The notes beneath the pieces were generated by a model that was not told the origin of the DNA, made no database searches, and saw nothing but the letters and a program-made list of their open reading frames with translations. A program made the position numbers and the translations under genes. A stretch of DNA of 64,000 nucleotides. It comes from JALEFZ01 sp964564415. GTDB lineage: Bacteria; Bacteroidota; Bacteroidia; J057. This document shows, one piece after another, positions 16,213 through 25,199 of this stretch (its first letter is position 1; each line of letters opens with the position of its first letter). Location of the stretch: contig CAZMAV010000014.1 in NCBI GenBank assembly GCA_964564415.1, positions 74,626 to 138,625 on the forward strand. The letters run 5' to 3'.

Positions 16213-16869
16213 ATGAAGGTATTGGTCCTTCTGGCGCATGCCGACGACGAAAGCCTCGGGATAGGAGGCAGTATTCCCTTTCTTCTGGAAAAAGGACACG
16301 AGGTAGAGCTAATCATCATGTCAGAGGGTGTGGTTTCGATGAGAGCCGAAGCTACTGACAATAGGAAGGCCCTGACCCGGGCCTGCCGTATCTTGGGCCT
16401 GGCGAATTTTACCTGCCTTGGTTTTCCGGACCAAGCATTTGAAACCCTTGCTCAGGCAAAAATAGCCATAGCGGTGCATCGACAATTAACGGTCCTGCCG
16501 GATATCATCATCACCCATGCCTCCGGGGACCTAAACCTGGATCACCGCATCACCCATCAGGTCGCCAAGGTAGTAGGAAGGCCAAGACAAAAACCTATCG
16601 GTATACTGGGCTGTGAGATTCCGGCTTCTGCTGCGTGGAACCATTCAGGTTTTACCCCCAATTATTATGTAGATATTTCTCCTTACCTTGATCAGAAAAT
16701 CAAAGCTTTTGCTGCCTATCAGGAGGAAAACCGAAGCTTTCCAGATCCCTTTTCACCGGAAGGCCTTCGTACACAGGCCCGCTTTAGGGGAATGGAGGCA
16801 GGATATCAAGCCGCAGAAGGATTCGAAGTTATCCGATGGTACGGCGAATTTATGAAGGATATATCATGA
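16213..16869 (+). CDS. PIG-L family deacetylase (LmbE-like)
   Basis: A protein of 218 residues. The N-terminal zinc-binding motif is LLAHADDESLGIGG (family consensus AHPDDE, here with Ala for Pro), and the third zinc ligand lies in LNLDHRITHQ (family HxDH). These proteins hydrolyse N-acetyl groups from GlcNAc-containing or other small substrates; the substrate here is unknown. The stop codon shares ATGA with the start of the TPR gene (16866-16869), so the two are translationally coupled. Confidence 0.9.
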   Translation: MKVLVLLAHADDESLGIGGSIPFLLEKGHEVELIIMSEGVVSMRAEATDNRKALTRACRILGLANFTCLGFPDQAFETLAQAKIAIAVHRQLTVLPDIIITHASGDLNLDHRITHQVAKVVGRPRQKPIGILGCEIPASAAWNHSGFTPNYYVDISPYLDQKIKAFAAYQEENRSFPDPFSPEGLRTQARFRGMEAGYQAAEGFEVIRWYGEFMKDIS

Positions 16870-18941
16870 ATATGGAACATTCACCCCAGTTTGAAACCTG
16901 GATGGATAAAGGAATCAAGCAAGCAGGCGAAGGAAACCTGGAGGCAGCCCGAGCCTCATTTCACAAAGCCAAAGAAGCTGACCCAGACCGCTTTGAAGTA
17001 TATTCCAACCTGGGGGCGGTAGAGCAATTGGCCTTCGACCACCAACAAGCACTGCTATTCTTTGATAAAGCCCTCGAAATCGACCCTTTTCATACCGAAA
17101 CTCTTTACAACAAGGGAATTTCCCTTTCGGCCCTACGAAGGTTTGAAGAAGCCCTCAATGCATTTGACAAGGCCCTGGAGGTTCAGCCCGACTATTCCCG
17201 CCTTTACATGGCCAAAGGCTATGCCCTCATGGAGTCAGGCAGAAAACAACAGGCTCAGGCTCTTTTTGAGACCTTTCTCCAACTATCTTCCGGAAAAGAT
17301 GAGGACCTCCAGGATCAGGTCAGGCTTTGGCTGAAGGTGTTGGAAAGTCCTCATATAGAGGAGGATCACCTAGAACTTCTAGGCTCTTCCAAAGAGGCAC
17401 TGGACCTGGGTGACGGCCACTCTGCCCTGGAATTATTGGATAAATTCCTGGTTAAATATCCCTCTCAGCACGTGGTTATAAGTTTCAGGGCATTTGTCAA
17501 AGCCCGGATGGGTGATGCTCAGGGAGCTGCCGAGGACAGCAATTTAGCTGAAAAAATGGCTCCACACGATCCCCTGGTATTTTACTGGAAGGGGAAAATC
17601 GCCCTGGCTCAAAAAGAAGAAGAAAAAGCCAGACAGATATGGGAAAAGGCCCAGGGATTGAAGCCTCGCCTTCCAGAAATATTCACCTCCCTGGCCGGGA
17701 TAGAAGCCGACCCTGAAAAGCAATTCCAGTTGTATTCACAGGCCATCACCCTTCACCCCAGTACATCGACGGCCTTTGTACAAAGGGGCAAGATTTTTCA
17801 GGAAAAGGGAAAGGTTCTCGACGCCCTGAGCGATTTTTCAAAGGCCCTGCGCCTGGAGCCGGATCAAACAGAGGTTTACCAATGGATAGAGGATATCCTG
17901 GGCTATCTGGGAGACCACCTTTCTACCCATGATCAGGACCCTAGCTCTTATGCCCAGCGCGCCCAGGCCTTTATGAATTTGGAGAGGTTTGAGGATGCCC
18001 TCAGCGACTGGCAGTCGGCGATCCAACTGGACCCTGACAATCCTATGTTGATCAGGGGCTTGGCGGCAGCTCTCTTCAATTCAGGCCAGGGAGTTCGGAC
18101 CTGGGAACTGCTGACCAAGGCCATTGGTTGCCTTCCCGATATTCCTGAGCTCCGCCTGGATCGGGCCAAGATCGGTCTGGAGCTCATGCGAAGTCAGGAA
18201 GCAGAGGAAGATCTCATAGAAACCTTGAACCTGGACAATTCTCTTGCTGATGCTCACTTTTTAAAGGGTCAGCTCCATGCTTCTAGGGAGGAATGGCTGG
18301 CAGCGGAGACTCACTTTGGTCAGGCTCAGCAATTAGGGGAGGAGCATCCAGAGTTGTTTCGCCAATTGGCATTGATTGCCCTTCAAAAAGATCAACTGGA
18401 GAAAAGCCTGGATTACTTCGAAAAAGGCATGTCTTTGGGCATCAATCCTGCTATCATGATGGATGCCGCAGATGTAGCTCAGGCATTGGAACAGCCGCGA
18501 AAAGCTCTCACTTATCTGGACGAAGCCTTGAGCTACTTTCCAGATCTTGCCGACGCCTGGCAACTCAAGACGATGATCCATCATGAACTAAAAGAAAAGG
18601 AGGAAGCCTACAGGGCCAGCAGAAGCTGGTCTCGCTACGATCCCTTGTCTTTAGAAGCCTGGCAATTACGGATGGCGCTTGCTACAGAACTTCGCGCCTG
18701 GGAGGATGCACTGGGTGCAGCTATCAGGCTTTCCAAGGAAGGCGAAATCGAGGACGAGACCCTGAAAGTCAAGGCTCTGTCCTATTTTAACTTGGACAAA
18801 AAAATCAAAGCCAAGAAAGAGTTGATCCGGTATCAGGAGGACTACGGTGAACTCCCGGATTCCCTGGAGCAAATATGGGCCGAAGTCCAGGACCTCGATC
18901 TCCCTCAAAAGAAAAAAAAGCCTTGGTGGAAATGGAAATAA
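16866..18941 (+). CDS. TPR-repeat protein (about 690 residues)
   Basis: Start at the ATG of the ATGA overlap with the PIG-L gene; a second ATG lies two codons later. Almost the entire protein is tetratricopeptide repeats, for example EVYSNLGAVEQLAFDHQQALLFFDKALEIDP, ETLYNKGISLSALRRFEEALNAFDKALEVQP (each split here by its helix pair), repeated to the C-terminus with some degenerate units. No signal peptide or membrane segment is seen, so it is probably cytoplasmic. The end is very basic (QKKKKKPWWKWK). TPR arrays are protein-interaction scaffolds. The coupling suggests a role with the deacetylase, but no partner is evident. Confidence 0.85.
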   Translation: MNMEHSPQFETWMDKGIKQAGEGNLEAARASFHKAKEADPDRFEVYSNLGAVEQLAFDHQQALLFFDKALEIDPFHTETLYNKGISLSALRRFEEALNAFDKALEVQPDYSRLYMAKGYALMESGRKQQAQALFETFLQLSSGKDEDLQDQVRLWLKVLESPHIEEDHLELLGSSKEALDLGDGHSALELLDKFLVKYPSQHVVISFRAFVKARMGDAQGAAEDSNLAEKMAPHDPLVFYWKGKIALAQKEEEKARQIWEKAQGLKPRLPEIFTSLAGIEADPEKQFQLYSQAITLHPSTSTAFVQRGKIFQEKGKVLDALSDFSKALRLEPDQTEVYQWIEDILGYLGDHLSTHDQDPSSYAQRAQAFMNLERFEDALSDWQSAIQLDPDNPMLIRGLAAALFNSGQGVRTWELLTKAIGCLPDIPELRLDRAKIGLELMRSQEAEEDLIETLNLDNSLADAHFLKGQLHASREEWLAAETHFGQAQQLGEEHPELFRQLALIALQKDQLEKSLDYFEKGMSLGINPAIMMDAADVAQALEQPRKALTYLDEALSYFPDLADAWQLKTMIHHELKEKEEAYRASRSWSRYDPLSLEAWQLRMALATELRAWEDALGAAIRLSKEGEIEDETLKVKALSYFNLDKKIKAKKELIRYQEDYGELPDSLEQIWAEVQDLDLPQKKKKPWWKWK

Positions 18942-18944
18942 GCC

Positions 18945-18976
18945 TTTGGGAGAGAGTAAATAATAGCGTACTTTTG
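18945..18976 (+). promoter_or_regulatory. Bacteroidota-type promoter upstream of tRNA-Gln/prs
   Basis: TTTG (18945-18948), 20-base spacer, TACTTTTG (18969-18976), a full match to TAnnTTTG. It starts within a few bases of the stop of the TPR gene and points to the tRNA-Gln-prs unit. Confidence 0.55.
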
Positions 18977-19055
18977 TCGCCTTAGGAGAAATACCTAGGG
19001 CCAAGGAAGTAGGGCAGAAGGCTAGAAACTTTTTCCAAAAAAACTTCCTCTTTAC

Positions 19056-19087
19056 TTGAATTTGATCCGGGAATATCTCTAAATTTG
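19056..19087 (+). promoter_or_regulatory. second promoter directly upstream of tRNA-Gln
   Basis: TTG (19056-19058), 21-base spacer, TAAATTTG (19080-19087), a full match to TAnnTTTG. The predicted transcript would start about 10-15 bases before the tRNA. Confidence 0.55.
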
Positions 19088-19105
19088 CAGACCCAAAAAC
19101 AAGAT

Positions 19106-19177
19106 TGACCCGTAGTATAATTGGCAGTACAGCGGATTTTGGTTCCGTTAGTCGGGGTTCGAGTCCCTGCGGGTCAA
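19106..19177 (+). tRNA. tRNA-Gln (anticodon TTG)
   Basis: A 72-nt cloverleaf. Acceptor arms TGACCCG (19106-19112) and CGGGTCA (19170-19176) pair perfectly with discriminator A at 19177. The D arm includes AATTGGCAGT. The anticodon stem is GCGGA/TCCGT with loop TTTTGGT, giving anticodon TTG (reads CAA/CAG, Gln). The T loop is TTCGAGT. CCA is not encoded. The prs start codon follows after only five bases. Confidence 0.95.
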
Positions 19178-19182
19178 CTAAA

Positions 19183-20115
19183 ATGGCGCCAAAAATCAAA
19201 ATATTCTCAGGGACAGGATCCCGTTACTTGGCGGAAAAGATATCAGATTTCTTCGGTACTCCCCTGGGTAAAATAGAGATACTGAAATTCAGTGATGGTG
19301 AAATTCAGGTCTTTTACGAGGAGTCCATCAGGGGATCTGATATTTTTATTGTGCAGTCTACCTTCGCCCCCGCGGAAAACATCATGGAGTTGCTCCTAAT
19401 GATTGATGCAGCGAAGCGGGCCTCAGCAAACCAAGTCATCGTAGTCATTCCCTATTACGGTTATGCTCGTCAGGACCGGAAATTCAAGTCCCGGGTATCT
19501 GTGGGTGCAAAGCTCATGGCAAACATTCTGACGGCTGCCGGAGCGGATAGGATCGTAACCATGGACCTCCACGCAGGTCAGATTCAGGGATTTTTCGATA
19601 TTCCCCTGGATCATCTCGATGCGTCAGCGGTCTTTGTTCCTTATCTTAAAAATTTGAAGGTAGACAACCTTTGCATTGCCTCTCCCGATATAGGAGGGTC
19701 GGCCAGAGCTCGTCGCTATGCAGATTATATAGGCGCTGAGCTTATCATCGTGGATAAGCACAGGAAGAAACCCAATGAGATCGCCTCTATGCAGGTGATA
19801 GGAGATCCCAAAGGATTGAACATTGTTTTGGTGGACGATCTGACGGATACTGCAGGGACCATTTGTAAGGCAGCGGATTTGCTGGTTAAGGAAGGCGCCC
19901 TTTCCGTCAGGGCCATCGTTACCCATCCCCTGCTGTCGGGCCCTGCTTATGAGAGGATAGAAGCCTCCAAACTAGAGGAAATTGCAGTAACAGATACCAT
20001 TCCTCTTCAGAAGGAATCGGAGAAAATAAAGGTGCTCAGTATTGCACCCATTTTTGCGAAAGCATTCAGAAAGATTCACAATTTTGAGTCGATAAGCTCA
20101 CTTTTTATAAATTAA
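19183..20115 (+). CDS. prs: ribose-phosphate pyrophosphokinase
   Basis: A protein of 310 residues that makes PRPP from ribose 5-phosphate and ATP. Landmarks are IFSGTGSRYLAEKIS, FSDGEIQVFYEESIRG, YYGYARQDRKFKSRV (ATP-binding flexible loop), VTMDLHAGQIQGFF, and the PRPP-binding loop VLVDDLTDTAGTI. The start ATG at 19183 begins MAPKIKIFSGT; the frame is open upstream only because it reads through the tRNA. The tRNA-Gln 3' end lies five bases before this ATG, so the usual ribosome-binding region is occupied by the tRNA. rplY follows after nine bases. Confidence 0.97.
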   Translation: MAPKIKIFSGTGSRYLAEKISDFFGTPLGKIEILKFSDGEIQVFYEESIRGSDIFIVQSTFAPAENIMELLLMIDAAKRASANQVIVVIPYYGYARQDRKFKSRVSVGAKLMANILTAAGADRIVTMDLHAGQIQGFFDIPLDHLDASAVFVPYLKNLKVDNLCIASPDIGGSARARRYADYIGAELIIVDKHRKKPNEIASMQVIGDPKGLNIVLVDDLTDTAGTICKAADLLVKEGALSVRAIVTHPLLSGPAYERIEASKLEEIAVTDTIPLQKESEKIKVLSIAPIFAKAFRKIHNFESISSLFIN

Positions 20116-20124
20116 TCGGGAAAG

Positions 20125-20727
20125 ATGAAAACGATTGATCTACAGGTACATAAAAGGGAAACCACAGGTAAGCGCGAGGCCAAAGACCTTCGCAAGAATG
20201 AGATGGTCCCAGGTGTAATTTACGACAACAGCAAGGCGATCCATATCACAGCGAGCCGCCTGGACCTACGTAAGGTCATTTACTCACCTGATACCTACAT
20301 TGTCAACCTCAACCTCGACGGTGAAACTTACGCTACCGTAGTCAGAGATGCAGATTATCACCCCCTTACCGACATCGTCCAGCATGTCGAATTTCTCAGG
20401 GTGACCAAGGAAAAGCCCGTTGCCGTTTCTCTTCCCATCAAATTTGTAGGTACAGCGGCAGGTGTAGCCAAAGGTGGTAAGCTCGCCATTAAGCTCAGAA
20501 GCCTTAAAATAAAAGGCATCGCCTTTGACCTTCCCGATAAAATCCAGGTGAATGTTTCCAAGCTGGAGCTGGGAGAGTCTATCAAGGTGCAGGATGCAGA
20601 GCAGGAAGGAATCAAGATTTTGACCTCTCCCTCCGCAGCCATTGCTACTGTAGTTATCCCACGTGCCCTGCGCTCCAAGACCTCACAGACCGAGGAAGCA
20701 GCAGCAGAAGCACCCGCAGCAGAGTAA
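20125..20727 (+). CDS. rplY: 50S ribosomal protein L25, long CTC form
   Basis: A protein of 200 residues with the L25/Ctc domain (about 1-90: VHKRETTGKREAKDLRKNEMVPGVIY, split over the first two strands, and VVRDADYHPLTDIVQHVEF) and the C-terminal TL5-type beta domain (about 95-180: KPVAVSLPIKFVGTAAGVAKGG, LPDKIQVNVSKLELGESI). The tail is Ala/Glu-rich. It binds 5S rRNA. It is probably co-transcribed with prs; a hairpin terminator follows. Confidence 0.95.
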   Translation: MKTIDLQVHKRETTGKREAKDLRKNEMVPGVIYDNSKAIHITASRLDLRKVIYSPDTYIVNLNLDGETYATVVRDADYHPLTDIVQHVEFLRVTKEKPVAVSLPIKFVGTAAGVAKGGKLAIKLRSLKIKGIAFDLPDKIQVNVSKLELGESIKVQDAEQEGIKILTSPSAAIATVVIPRALRSKTSQTEEAAAEAPAAE

Positions 20728-20752
20728 GGATTCTCCTCACCTGCAAGAAGAG

Positions 20753-20791
20753 AAAGACCAATCCTGTCCTCGGGCAGCATTGGTCTTTTTT
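20753..20791 (+). terminator. terminator after rplY
   Basis: AAAGACCAAT (20753-20762) pairs with ATTGGTCTTT (20779-20788), a perfect 10-bp stem that continues into a run of T residues. Confidence 0.9.
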
Positions 20792-20871
20792 GGGATATGC
20801 CCAACAACTGCCTTGATGGTCTTCTCTTGCCTCAATAAACATTAATAGTACCGCCCTCACCTTCCCTCCCA

Positions 20872-21435
20872 ATGAAATACCTCATCGCTGGACTTGGAAA
20901 TATAGGTGCCGAATACGAAGGCACCCGACACAACATAGGTTTCATGGTGATCAAACATATGCTCGAACACTTTGATGTTAGTGCAGAGCTTAGCCGCCAT
21001 GCGTATACTGCCCTTGTCAAGCATAAAGGGAGGCAACTACACCTTCTCATGCCCACCACCTACATGAACCTAAGCGGGAAAGCCATCAGATATCACCTGG
21101 ATAAGCAAAAAATTCCCATTGAAAATCTTCTCGTCATCGTCGACGACCTGGCCCTGCCCTTCGGGAAACTGCGATTGAGGGGGAAGGGTTCCGACGGAGG
21201 ACATAACGGCCTGAAAAATATCCAGGATCAGCTTCAAACCACCAAATACCCTCGCCTCAAGTTTGGGATCGGAGATGATTTTCATAAAGGCGAGCAAATC
21301 AATTACGTCCTGGAGGCCTTTCAGGCTGAGGAACAAGGGCAGCTCCCCGCATTGATCAAGCAGAGCATGGAAATAATCCTGGCGTTTTCCACAATTGGAC
21401 TTGCCCGTACCATGTCCAGCTACAATGGAAAATAG
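20872..21435 (+). CDS. pth: peptidyl-tRNA hydrolase
   Basis: A protein of 187 residues. Family motifs: MKYLIAGLGNIGAEYEGTRHNIGF at the N-terminus (the catalytic His is in TRHNIGF), LLMPTTYMNLSGKAI, VIVDDLALPFGKLRLRGKGSDGGHNGLKNI and PRLKFGIGDDF. It releases tRNA from peptidyl-tRNA that has dropped off ribosomes. It lies after rplY, past a terminator, so it probably has its own promoter. Confidence 0.97.
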   Translation: MKYLIAGLGNIGAEYEGTRHNIGFMVIKHMLEHFDVSAELSRHAYTALVKHKGRQLHLLMPTTYMNLSGKAIRYHLDKQKIPIENLLVIVDDLALPFGKLRLRGKGSDGGHNGLKNIQDQLQTTKYPRLKFGIGDDFHKGEQINYVLEAFQAEEQGQLPALIKQSMEIILAFSTIGLARTMSSYNGK

Positions 21436-21510
21436 AACAAGGAGGAGGCTTTGGGGTTAATGTTCTCAACTTACCCAAAGCTATATTTCCATGTACTTTG
21501 TACCCATAAC

Positions 21511-21680
21511 CATCGAGCTTCTCAGCCTGGCCATGGGGAGCTAAGGAGGCGGCCACCTTTTGCAATAAACTGGCCCCCCGTTATGTGGTCCCCATGCATG
21601 ATCCCTGGGACAAACTTAAATTGGTGGAGAAATTCGAAAAGCGGCTGGAATCCGGGATGACATGCGTTTGCCTACGCTAA
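21511..21680 (+). pseudogene. possible C-terminal remnant of an MBL-fold hydrolase
   Basis: A short plus-strand frame without a start codon reads SFSAWPWGAKEAATFCNK and LAPRYVVPMHDPWDKLKL, continues VEKFEKRLESGM and ends in TAA at 21678-21680. EAATF--KLAPRYVVPMHD is close to the end of metallo-beta-lactamase-fold metal-dependent hydrolases (consensus like EA--F----PKYAIP-HD). The rest of such a gene is missing upstream. It is too short to be certain; composition and codon use look coding. Confidence 0.4.
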
Positions 21681-21687
21681 TCCAATC

Positions 21688-23424
21688 TTAGAGGGCTTTG
21701 TCTGCGGCCTTTTGCTGGGGTGGACTACGCCTTGCCGTTATTCTTTTGACAAAATACATCCCGATGTCCCCCTTATTTTTGATGGGCACGGTACGCTTGG
21801 GTTCCACCTGTATGTAAGGGCTGACTTCCTGAAAGGTAGCTTCGGAAATATTGACCTTGCCGGGCTCGCTGCTGGACTCCATTCGGGAAGCTACGTTGAC
21901 ATCATCGCCCCACACATCGTAGGCGAATTTTTTCTCTCCGATTACCCCTGCCACGACCTTTCCGGTGTGGATACCTACCCTTAGCTTCCATTCCTGCTCA
22001 CCGCGCTGCCGCTGTTCTGCATTCCATCGATTTATAAATTCCTGCATTTCCATGCCTGCGGCCACGGCATTGATGCCCTGATAGGGGTCTTCTCTCACCA
22101 GTCCGGCTACGGCCATGTATGCATCACCGATGGTCTTGATTTTTTCAAGCCCGTACTTGGTGGTAATGATGTCGAAGTTATGAAAGGCGTATTCGAGTTG
22201 CTCTAAGAGTTCTTTGGGGCTCATCCCTGCTGCCAGTCGGGTGAAGCTCTTGAAATCGGTAAACATGATGGTGACCTTTTGATGCTCTACGGGTTCGACG
22301 AGATTCTTCTCCTTGAGTTCTTGGGCAATACGGGCAGGGAGTATATTTTCCAAAAGTCGGTCAGCCCTTTCTTTTTCCTGTTGTATTTCCTCCTGAGCTT
22401 TTTTCCTTTCAATGGCCCGCTGCCACATGGTGAGGGCGATCCATAGCAGAAGAATTCCCACAAAGATGGATGCCAGAAGGATAATCTGAAAGTTTCTGTT
22501 CCTAACCTCCTGCAGGGCTTCGAGGGCAAGCTTTTCCTGCTCAATTTGCTTTTTCTCTCTCTCGGCAAACCTTTTGGCCTCTTTCTCCACGTTCAGTTCA
22601 GCTTCCTTTTTTGCTGTCTCCAATTCCAGGTATTCTTTTTCGCTCATGAGGACCTCATTGGTTTCGATGGCGGTAGTCAAGCTGTCTTGTATATTGTTGA
22701 TGACGCTGGATACGGTATTGAGTTCGCGCTGATACTCCTGTGCACTGAGGCTACTTTGCAAGAGATCATTGGCGGTAGCTATGTCCTTTTCAATATCGGC
22801 CAGGGTACGCTTTAGGTTCGCTTTTTCCGCAAATACCTTGGCTTGCTTGAGCAGGTTGAGGGCTTCTTTATAATTTTTCTTGCGGAGGTAGCTCTGACCC
22901 ACATTTTGTGCAGCCTTCGCTCTTTCTACATTACTGGGACTGGCCAGGGCGTATTTCAGTTGGCTCTGATAGGCCTTGTCTGCCTTTTCATTTTCTCCCG
23001 TACGGCTGTAAGCGATTCCGAGGAAATTGTAGTCCTGGGCCAATTTTTTATTCTGTCCTACTTCACGTTTGACGTATCTCATCCTTAGCCTGATGGCCTT
23101 GAGAAGAGGATCGGGGGCTTGGGAAAATTTATTTTGATTAATCAGAATAAAGCCCTTGACGGAATAGGCTTCTGCACCTCTTCGCCTGTCATTGAGGTCT
23201 TTTGACAGTTGGATAGCTCTTTCTGCAAAGTCAAGGCTTTCTTCGGGATAATAGCGAAACTGGTCGCTGGCAGCCTTGAGGAGGATTATATACTGCTCTT
23301 TTTTATTATTGACAGAGTCGAGGGCTGCTTCTGTCTCTTCGGGAGTCTGCCCCAAGGCATGGACAGAAGTCAATAGCAGGCAACTGATAAAGAGGACAAG
23401 AGGAAAATACTTCATACTTTTCAT
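21688..23424 (-). CDS. membrane-anchored TPR / class III adenylate cyclase
   Basis: A protein of 578 residues. A signal sequence (MKYFPLVLFISCLLLTSVHALGQ) is followed by a periplasmic TPR region (about 30-230), a coiled coil (about 260-315), a membrane segment (IILLASIFVGILLLWIALTMW) and a second coiled linker with ADRLLENILPARIAQEL. The cyclase domain has metal-binding FTDFKSFTR and KTIGDAYMAVAG, GIHTGKVVAGVIG, and YDVWGDDVNVASRMES with the transition-state Asn and Arg. Lys in EKIKTIGD and Asp in WGDD are the residues that select ATP over GTP in this class, so cAMP is the likely product. It diverges from a cNMP-binding protein gene 273 bases away. Confidence 0.92.
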   Translation of the reverse strand: MKSMKYFPLVLFISCLLLTSVHALGQTPEETEAALDSVNNKKEQYIILLKAASDQFRYYPEESLDFAERAIQLSKDLNDRRRGAEAYSVKGFILINQNKFSQAPDPLLKAIRLRMRYVKREVGQNKKLAQDYNFLGIAYSRTGENEKADKAYQSQLKYALASPSNVERAKAAQNVGQSYLRKKNYKEALNLLKQAKVFAEKANLKRTLADIEKDIATANDLLQSSLSAQEYQRELNTVSSVINNIQDSLTTAIETNEVLMSEKEYLELETAKKEAELNVEKEAKRFAEREKKQIEQEKLALEALQEVRNRNFQIILLASIFVGILLLWIALTMWQRAIERKKAQEEIQQEKERADRLLENILPARIAQELKEKNLVEPVEHQKVTIMFTDFKSFTRLAAGMSPKELLEQLEYAFHNFDIITTKYGLEKIKTIGDAYMAVAGLVREDPYQGINAVAAGMEMQEFINRWNAEQRQRGEQEWKLRVGIHTGKVVAGVIGEKKFAYDVWGDDVNVASRMESSSEPGKVNISEATFQEVSPYIQVEPKRTVPIKNKGDIGMYFVKRITARRSPPQQKAADKAL

Positions 23425-23697
23425 TCAAGTATATGTATGACTCGACAGGTAGCGGGAAAGTCCGCTGCTGCTATGGGTGCAGGTGGGAAAATGTTCGAAT
23501 CAGTGAAATACCCCAAAGTGGAGGAAAGCCAATGCCTCCACATATATGCCTATCTAAATTGCGAAAGAATGACCAAAAGCCCAAGGATAATTTAAGTATC
23601 AAAGGGTAGATTTTTCGCCTTGATGATTTTTTTGAGTAATTAGGACCGAGTTTCACTCAGAATTTCTGCTACCCTTGAGGAGCATGGATTCAATGTA

Positions 23698-25098
23698 ATG
23701 GTTGGGGATTTCATGCAAAGCAAAGATATCATCGCTACCCTTGCGGGGTCCGCACTTTTTTCTGGTCTCGAAACAAAATACCTGGAGGAAATTGCAGCCA
23801 GGACAAAAGTACGCCAGTATTTTCCCGACGATGTCATTGTCTGGCAGGGCCAGCCCAGCAAGACCCTTTTCTTTATCATGAATGGCATTGTGGCCGTCAA
23901 AAACATGGTCAGAGGAAAAGAAAATGTCCTGGCTTACCTCATCTCTGGAAATACCTTTGGAGAAGTGGGAATCCTCGAAAATCAGCCCCGCTCAGCCTCT
24001 GTGGTGGCCGTCAGCGAAGTCGATGTGATGGTCATCCAGCGCAAGGACTTCCTGGACATCCTTCATCAACATCCCTCTGTGGCCATTGAATTGGCAAAGA
24101 TCCTCGGACATTACCTCATCCAGTCCAATCGCAGGTTGGCCAATGAAAACAAAGACCTGCAAATGATCCTTATCTTCAACGCTCAGGATCAGACAGGATC
24201 GACCTCCCTGGGTACCCTGATGGCTAAAGAACTCTTTGAGACCCGAAAAAGCACCACCGCCTACCTTGAGTATCCCCATCCCTGGCGCATTCTCAAAGGA
24301 GAACAGCTCCGAAGGGGAAGAACAGCCTTCAACCATGCCGATGGCTATGATATCCTTTTTCCCCAGCGTGATGAGCACCTTCCCTTCGCTACCCAGACCA
24401 CCATACTCCTCGACAAGATCAAACAGCAATATTACAACATCGTCGTCAATATCCAAGGCGGCTTTGATGAAGCCATTCAAGGCATGCTCGAAGATGCTTC
24501 CCAGGTTCTCGTTTTGGCCAAAGGCACCCCAGACGGGATCAAAGATGCCCAATACCTGGTAAAGGAATTGAAAATGAACATCAGGGTAGAGGAAACCTCT
24601 GTTTTTACCATTTTGACCCAAATTGAAGATAAAGAGGCCATGAAGGAGGCCAGGCACTATGCCGATTATACCCTGCCTTACCTGGAAAATTTTCCAACCT
24701 TTAACCTCAGAAAACCTCCCGAAACCTACCCTCAAGAAATTCAAGAGTTGGTAGAAAGCTGTGTAGATCGACTGGAGCGTACCAATAGCATTGGAATTTA
24801 TATCCCCAGCACCATCAATGGCAACCAGCCCTTTGATACAGGGAAATACAGAGAAAAGACCCTTGAATTCATGGCCGAACGGTTTGGCGGAGCTACCTGT
24901 AAAACCGGGACAGGAGTCTGGAATTCAGAGCAGTTGGGACTGGTAGGCGAGTCCGTTTTTATCATTCATTCTTACATTACCCAGCCCGACCTCAAACGCC
25001 ACCTGGACGATGTGCTGGACTACATCCGCCAACTCAAAAGAGAGCTAAATCAGGAGGCCATGGCCCTGGAGATCAACAGAAAACTTACCTTGATTTAG
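23698..25098 (+). CDS. cNMP-binding domain fused to a ParA/CpaE-like domain
   Basis: A protein of 466 residues. Residues about 15-135 are a cyclic-nucleotide-binding domain: FPDDVIVWQGQPSKTLFFIMNG, then the phosphate-binding cassette GNTFGEVGILENQPRSASVVA, which keeps the Glu and Arg that bind cAMP. There is no helix-turn-helix after it. Instead about 155-330 resembles a P-loop MinD/CpaE fold with a degraded Walker A (AQDQTGSTSLGTLMAKEL, no Lys) and VVNIQGGFDEAIQGML, VLVLAKGTP. The last ~110 residues form a small separate domain (FGGATCKTGTGVWNSE, VFIIHSYITQ). It is probably a cAMP effector that is not a transcription factor. An alternative start is ATG 23713. Confidence 0.75.
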   Translation: MVGDFMQSKDIIATLAGSALFSGLETKYLEEIAARTKVRQYFPDDVIVWQGQPSKTLFFIMNGIVAVKNMVRGKENVLAYLISGNTFGEVGILENQPRSASVVAVSEVDVMVIQRKDFLDILHQHPSVAIELAKILGHYLIQSNRRLANENKDLQMILIFNAQDQTGSTSLGTLMAKELFETRKSTTAYLEYPHPWRILKGEQLRRGRTAFNHADGYDILFPQRDEHLPFATQTTILLDKIKQQYYNIVVNIQGGFDEAIQGMLEDASQVLVLAKGTPDGIKDAQYLVKELKMNIRVEETSVFTILTQIEDKEAMKEARHYADYTLPYLENFPTFNLRKPPETYPQEIQELVESCVDRLERTNSIGIYIPSTINGNQPFDTGKYREKTLEFMAERFGGATCKTGTGVWNSEQLGLVGESVFIIHSYITQPDLKRHLDDVLDYIRQLKRELNQEAMALEINRKLTLI

Positions 25099-25199
25099 CC
25101 AATACCTTTATCCCTTATAGTGAGCCGGACCGCATTTCAGCCACCCCTGGAGGGAAAATGCCCCTTGGAGGAGTGGGTGTTGCAGGAGTAAGGAAGTCC

